The notes beneath the pieces were generated by a model. It saw only the letters and a program-made list of their open reading frames with translations. It was not told the origin of the DNA and ran no database searches. From Haliscomenobacter sp. (GTDB taxonomy: Bacteria; Bacteroidota; Bacteroidia; Chitinophagales; Saprospiraceae): DNA of 64,000 nucleotides. Location: NCBI GenBank assembly GCA_016713275.1, contig JADJPL010000014.1, forward strand, positions 95,006-159,005, in the 5' to 3' direction. The position numbers and the translations under genes were made by a program. Shown here piece by piece: positions 60,953 through 64,000 of the stretch; within the stretch, counting starts at the first letter, position 1, and every line of letters starts with the position of its first letter.

Positions 60953-61108
60953 CAAAGAAAGTAAGCCCGAAATATTTCTCCGTTGCTTAGTCGAACAAAG
61001 TGGGGGTGAAATGTGGAAATACGGGAGAATTCCCCATAGATAAGTGATATAGGCGCAATGGCAGGCAATAAAGTAAAGGTGAAATATTTCGGGTTTTACT
61101 TTGTTGAG
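60953..61108. repeat. Inverted repeat at the left edge of the cassette array
   Basis: CAAAGAAAGTAAGCCCGAAA (60953 on) continues into TATTTC and is matched on the other strand by GAAATATTTCGGGTTTTACT (61081 on) continuing into TTGTT; arms are about 25 bp and about 100 bp apart. G+C drops from here rightwards. It is followed by GCTAATACAGAATTAGCAGCC (61121-61141 region), which could be a degenerate attC 3' end. Confidence 0.6.
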
Positions 61109-61153
61109 TTGCGCTAATACAGAATTAGCAGCCATTTAAAGACACATAATATA

Positions 61154-61996
61154 ATGAGGTTTACACAAAGACTTGGAATAAGCCCAATTAAGACAGAGTT
61201 AGAGAAAACTGGAATGAGGTCTGAACTTAGAAACTCTCTTTGGACTGTAGTGGTCGAAACTATTCTTGAGTTTAGGAGTAACGAAATTGGTTACGACAAT
61301 TATGGACGAAAAGAGTCTTATTCAAAACTGGCAGAATATTTTAGAGAACTTTGGATTCTTTTTTTTAAATTACCCATAGACAACTTATCCATGAGTTATG
61401 GCTGTGTATATGGAAATCAACCCATAAACTTCGTAAGAGAGTGGTTCTTCAAAGCAGGCTGGGGTGAGGTATTTGATTTTATTGAATTTTCTTCTTCGTA
61501 CCACGAAGCCTTCCCAGAAATTTGCAATAACTTCTTGAAAAAAGAATTGTCTGCATATAGGTTTGTTGATGGCGTTTTGGTAGAAATAAATTCAAAAGAA
61601 GAAGTTATCGAGATTCAGAATGCCATCGACAATGCAGATAAATTCAAACCAGTAAAGACCCACCTTCAAACTGCTCTTAAACTTTTATCAGACAGAAAAA
61701 ATCCTGATTATAGAAACTCAATTAAAGAATCCATTTCTGCTGTGGAATCTCTTTCCAAAATTATTATTAAAGACGAAAAAACAACCTTGGGACAAGCACT
61801 CAAAGAAATCGAAAAAAAGCATCAAATTCCTAACAGCCTTAAATCAGCTTTTAGTGCTTTATATGGATATACTTCTGATGAGGGAGGAATTCGGCATAGT
61901 CTACTTGAAAATAACGTCAAAGTGGACTTGGAAGAAACCAGATTTATGTTAATTGCATGCTCGGCATTTGTAAACTATCTAATAAGCAAAATATAA
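61154..61996 (+). CDS. AbiJ_NTD4-type protein (defence-associated) in cassette 1
   Basis: 280 aa, A+T-rich. The N-terminal AbiJ_NTD4-like region is MRFTQRLGISPIKTELEKTGMRSELRNSLWTVVVETI with YFRELWILFFKLPIDNL. The C-terminal half is a helical HEPN-like segment (KTHLQTALKLLSDRKNPDYRNSIKESISAVESLSKII ... GYTSDEGGIRHSLLENN ... MLIACSAFVNYLI). The R-(x)4-H type pair of active HEPN RNases is not clear; IRHSL is the best candidate. AbiJ-type domains occur in abortive-infection and other antiphage proteins, so a defence role is plausible but inferred. An attC-like site follows immediately, as in an integron cassette. Confidence 0.82.
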   Translation: MRFTQRLGISPIKTELEKTGMRSELRNSLWTVVVETILEFRSNEIGYDNYGRKESYSKLAEYFRELWILFFKLPIDNLSMSYGCVYGNQPINFVREWFFKAGWGEVFDFIEFSSSYHEAFPEICNNFLKKELSAYRFVDGVLVEINSKEEVIEIQNAIDNADKFKPVKTHLQTALKLLSDRKNPDYRNSIKESISAVESLSKIIIKDEKTTLGQALKEIEKKHQIPNSLKSAFSALYGYTSDEGGIRHSLLENNVKVDLEETRFMLIACSAFVNYLISKI

Positions 61997-61999
61997 AAG

Positions 62000-62092
62000 G
62001 CTGCTAACAACGGCTTGCTGTCCATGCCGCCGAACAGCCAGCCCGCAAACCCAACGCACGGCGGCACGGCAGCAAGCCAAACGTTACAAGCC
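62000..62092 (+). other. attC-like recombination site 1
   Basis: Left R''-like box GCTAACAA (62003 region), right R'-like box CGTTACAAGC (62082-62091). Between them are two nested perfect stems: GGCTTGCTG (62012-62020) with CAGCAAGCC (62070-62078), and TGCCGCCG (62025-62032) with CGGCGGCA (62059-62066). It lies directly after the cassette-1 CDS and ahead of the cassette-2 start, which is the attC position. Confidence 0.8.
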
Positions 62093-62098
62093 ATTATA

Positions 62099-62737
62099 AT
62101 GAGACGACAACTTTACATATTGACACTATTGCTTTTGACTTTCGGTTGCGAGAACAAAAAGACAATTGACAAGACCAGTGTTGACACGTTAGCAGTTGAA
62201 AAAATTGACTCGACAGAAGCATATTCTGAAAATGTTTACAAAAACGACAGCGTGACAATAGACGTTAAAAATGACAATTTCAACTTCTTTATTGTGTTGA
62301 CTATTGGAAATCAAAAAAAGGAATATGACCTGACAAAACTGAACATTCTAACAAAAACGCCTAGTGAAATTCAGTGGGCGAACAATGAATTTGCTTGTAT
62401 GATGACTTGGTGGTCGCAGGCAGATTCTCGACATATTTTCATTCCGACAAAAGGAATAAATGACTTAATATATCTTGACAAGGACATAGAAGAAACGGAC
62501 AGCGTAAATAACAACATTGTTTATATAGACAGCGTGAATCACGACATTGACAAAGTAGTTTTCAAGGTGGAAAACTTATTGACAAGAAAGTCCAAGACTT
62601 TAGAACTGACAATAAATGAGCAAAACGGAATTTACCCGTTTTATGACAAAATAATATTGACCAAAAACAAACTGACTATGACAACAGCAACCGAGAAGAA
62701 GAGTATTGACATAAAAGAAATAAATAACGGCTTGTAA
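62099..62737 (+). CDS. Lipoprotein of unknown function in cassette 2
   Basis: 212 aa from the ATG at 62099, the first start after attC site 1. The signal peptide RRQLYILTLLLLTFGC ends in a lipobox (TFGC). The mature part is very polar and rich in Lys, Asn and Asp (KKTIDKTSVDTLAVEKIDSTEAYSENVYKND) and A+T-rich in codon use, unlike the chromosome. No domain recognised. The stop codon TAA (62735-62737) forms part of the left box of attC site 2. Confidence 0.78.
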   Translation: MRRQLYILTLLLLTFGCENKKTIDKTSVDTLAVEKIDSTEAYSENVYKNDSVTIDVKNDNFNFFIVLTIGNQKKEYDLTKLNILTKTPSEIQWANNEFACMMTWWSQADSRHIFIPTKGINDLIYLDKDIEETDSVNNNIVYIDSVNHDIDKVVFKVENLLTRKSKTLELTINEQNGIYPFYDKIILTKNKLTMTTATEKKSIDIKEINNGL

Positions 62738-62865
62738 CAGCACCTACCCAAAAGTGGCGGTTCAGTGCTCCGCAAACACATTTGTGGTTAATCAAAGTTT
62801 GGTTCTCCGCATCAACATTTGTGGTGAAAATCGCCACCTTCGGGTAGCTGCGGACCGTTATAGGC
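62731..62865 (+). other. attC-like recombination site 2
   Basis: Left box TTGTAACAG, right box CGTTATAGGC (62856-62865). Stems: CCTACCC (62743-62749) with GGGTAG (62842-62847), and GTGGCG (62754-62759) with CGCCAC (62832-62837). The long internal region repeats ATTTGTGGT. Its arms are nearly identical to those of site 3. Confidence 0.82.
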
Positions 62866-62923
62866 TATGTTAGGACAACCACTCAAACGACAAGACAATA
62901 AAAACAATAAACTTAATAACGAA

Positions 62924-63367
62924 ATGACTAATCAAATTTTCAAAAACACACTAAGAACATTTGCTTTCATATTTTTTATGTCAGCAATCATATGTTGTAA
63001 CTCTAACAACAAAGCAGAAACGAATGACGGTAAGACCGTAATTTCTGAAAATGAAAACATTCCTGACACTGTCGTTCAGTTTTTAATTACTTCTGCTTCC
63101 AATGATTTTCGAAATCATCAACCACCGACACCTATTGATTTCCGTAATGTGAAAATAGGCTATATTAAATCACCAAACAACGAAAGGACTTTTATTTTAT
63201 GTGGTGAATTTTTATCTCAAGAGAACAAGGAGTGGATCGAGTTTACCACTATTAAGACATCGGGATACGAACAATATCTTGGAAAAACACAATATTGCCA
63301 AGCTGCAACCATGATTCTTTCAGATGAAAAGTTATCAATTGATTTAAAAAACAAATTCTCTAAGTAA
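62924..63367 (+). CDS. Lipoprotein of unknown function in cassette 3
   Basis: 147 aa from the ATG at 62924 (MTNQIFKNTLRTFAFIFFMSAIICC); an earlier in-frame ATG at 62867 would add 19 polar residues. The lipobox is AIICC. The mature part begins NSNNKAETNDGKTVISENENIPDTVVQF and contains CGEFLSQENKEWIEF. No family recognised. A+T-rich; it lies between attC-like sites 2 and 3. Confidence 0.75.
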   Translation: MTNQIFKNTLRTFAFIFFMSAIICCNSNNKAETNDGKTVISENENIPDTVVQFLITSASNDFRNHQPPTPIDFRNVKIGYIKSPNNERTFILCGEFLSQENKEWIEFTTIKTSGYEQYLGKTQYCQAATMILSDEKLSIDLKNKFSK

Positions 63368-63484
63368 AGAAATATTTCGCAAATAACATTTCGCAAAGAA
63401 AAGAGACCGAAACAAGGCATAATTTTAATCCATAAGAAAGACAATTATTAAATGAATTGTAACGAATGGCAAGAAAGAAACACA

Positions 63485-63620
63485 GCCTATAACAGCACCT
63501 ACCCATAAGGCGGGGTTTCGTGTTCCAAATAAAGCTTTGCAGTTAATCAGACATTAGTTTTTCAAATCAAGTTTTGTGGTAAAAGTCCCGCCCTTCGGGT
63601 AGCTGCAAACCGTTGGCAGC
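63485..63620 (+). other. attC-like recombination site 3
   Basis: Left box CCTATAACAGC (63486-63496), right box CGTTGGCAGC (63611-63620). Stems: CCTACCC with GGGTAG (63498-63504 / 63597-63602) and GGCGGG with CCCGCC (63509-63514 / 63587-63592). The loop shares GTTAATCA and ATCAAGTTTTGTGGT-like words with site 2. The next ATG is only 4-22 bp downstream. Confidence 0.82.
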
Positions 63621-63641
63621 TATATGAAAAAACGAAATGCA

Positions 63642-64000
63642 ATGGAATTTAATAAAGAAAAGTACAAAATTTATACTTGGAAAAATTGGATGATGCTACA
63701 TTGGATTTTGAATCCAGGTTTAGCAATAAACGAATTGGTTTTAGGACAAAGAGTTCCCAAGGTTAGTTTGGAAGATAAAACAATTGACAAACCGAGGATT
63801 GAAGAACACTTGTTCCTTGTCCTCATTTGCGAGACACTTCGATGGAAGAACTTGGTCGACAGAAAACGGAACCGCATTTAAAAATTGGTTTGGACTTTAT
63901 TGTAAAAACTGCGGGAATACCATTCCTTGTCTGACTAATGGACTGAGTTTTATAATTCTCGCAATTACTTTTCCGATTTGGGGTTGGTTTAGAAAAGTCT
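63642..64000 (+). CDS. Zinc-ribbon membrane protein in cassette 4 (frameshifted, runs off the window)
   Basis: The intact start (ATG at 63642, or 63624) gives MEFNKEKYKIYTWKNWMMLHWILNPGLAINELVLGQRVPKVSLED. Around 63805-63840 the frame changes several times. By combining frames one reads PCPH, CETL, DGRTWSTENGTAFKNWFGLYCKNCGNTIPCLTNGLSFIILAITFPIWGWF. That gives a CPxC ... CxxC zinc ribbon followed by a hydrophobic segment. At least three indels are needed, so it is either decayed or badly sequenced. I recall this protein type as common in cassette-like contexts of Bacteroidota, but its function is unknown. The end is outside the window. Confidence 0.65.

Noticed and set aside
61990..63625. CRISPR or ordinary REP elements for the three repeats near the right end
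   Set aside because: The repeats are 93-136 bp apart-armed hairpins with one CDS between each, and have attC-style boxes; spacing and structure do not fit CRISPR or short REPs.
1..64000. tRNA or rRNA genes
   Set aside because: I looked for T-loop words and acceptor-stem pairing and saw none convincing; a tRNAscan-type search would be needed to exclude them fully.

Overview
ORGANISM. The window looks like a chromosome segment of a Bacteroidota bacterium, most likely a Saprospiria/Lewinella-like lineage. Evidence: a very large secreted Ig/PKD-like repeat protein ending in a gliding-motility-type C-terminal sorting domain, a TonB-dependent receptor, a PUR-family DUF3276 protein, DUF2911 and DUF3575 proteins, several Bacteroidota-style promoters (TTG-N19/20-TAnnTTTG), bacillithiol genes, and many short degenerate tandem repeats between genes. 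Most of the window is moderately G+C-rich; the last ~2.9 kb is clearly A+T-rich.

LAYOUT. 1-3600 (minus strand): rfbD, rfbC, der and era. 3601-9984: a small inverted-repeat element, a YbdK-type carboxylate-amine ligase, a hypothetical gene, a NadR-like kinase, then a TPP riboswitch plus terminator driving a TonB receptor, and an outer-membrane barrel. 10109-15548: giant gliding-type surface protein. 15538-29607 (mostly minus): MarC, Deg protease, a secreted 'asparagine synthetase B'-named protein, VWA membrane protein (plus), DUF3276, ABC exporter, lipoprotein, DUF2911, Sua5, MFS and M24 peptidase. 29962-42778: OM barrel, pyruvate dehydrogenase E2, CoA-binding protein, MazG, bifunctional nuclease, threonine aldolase, DapF, second Deg protease, acyl-CoA carboxylase beta subunit, hypotheticals and a THUMP methyltransferase. 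42782-50000: BshB1, glutathione peroxidase, a REP-associated transposase with its palindromes, amidohydrolase, MtfA, acylphosphatase, GNAT, polyprenyl synthase. 50079-51053: YpdA. 51364-59274: a five-gene peptide-ligase/peptidase cluster (transglutaminase-DUF2126 amidoligase, circularly permuted ATP-grasp, alpha-E, transglutaminase, Anbu proteasome-like subunit). 59390-60308: FkbM methyltransferase. 61130-64000: an integron-like cassette array with three attC-like sites and no integrase in the window.

HOW GENES WORK TOGETHER. The 51-59 kb cluster is the most coherent multi-gene system: two ligases, two papain-like transglutaminase peptidases and an Ntn-hydrolase, consistent with making and removing a peptide or amide modification. 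BshB1, YpdA and a Cys-type glutathione peroxidase point to bacillithiol redox metabolism. The cassette array carries an AbiJ_NTD4-type (defence-associated) protein and two lipoproteins.

QUALITY CAVEAT. At least eleven conserved genes carry single-base indels, many in homopolymers, and two genes have pairs of indels that cancel. This is better explained by uncorrected sequencing error (draft or metagenome assembly) than by mass pseudogenisation. I therefore annotate these as CDSs with a stated frameshift. A ~190-bp almost pure G tract (51150-51330) and an internal deletion in rfbC should be read with the same caution. No tRNA, rRNA or CRISPR array was recognised.
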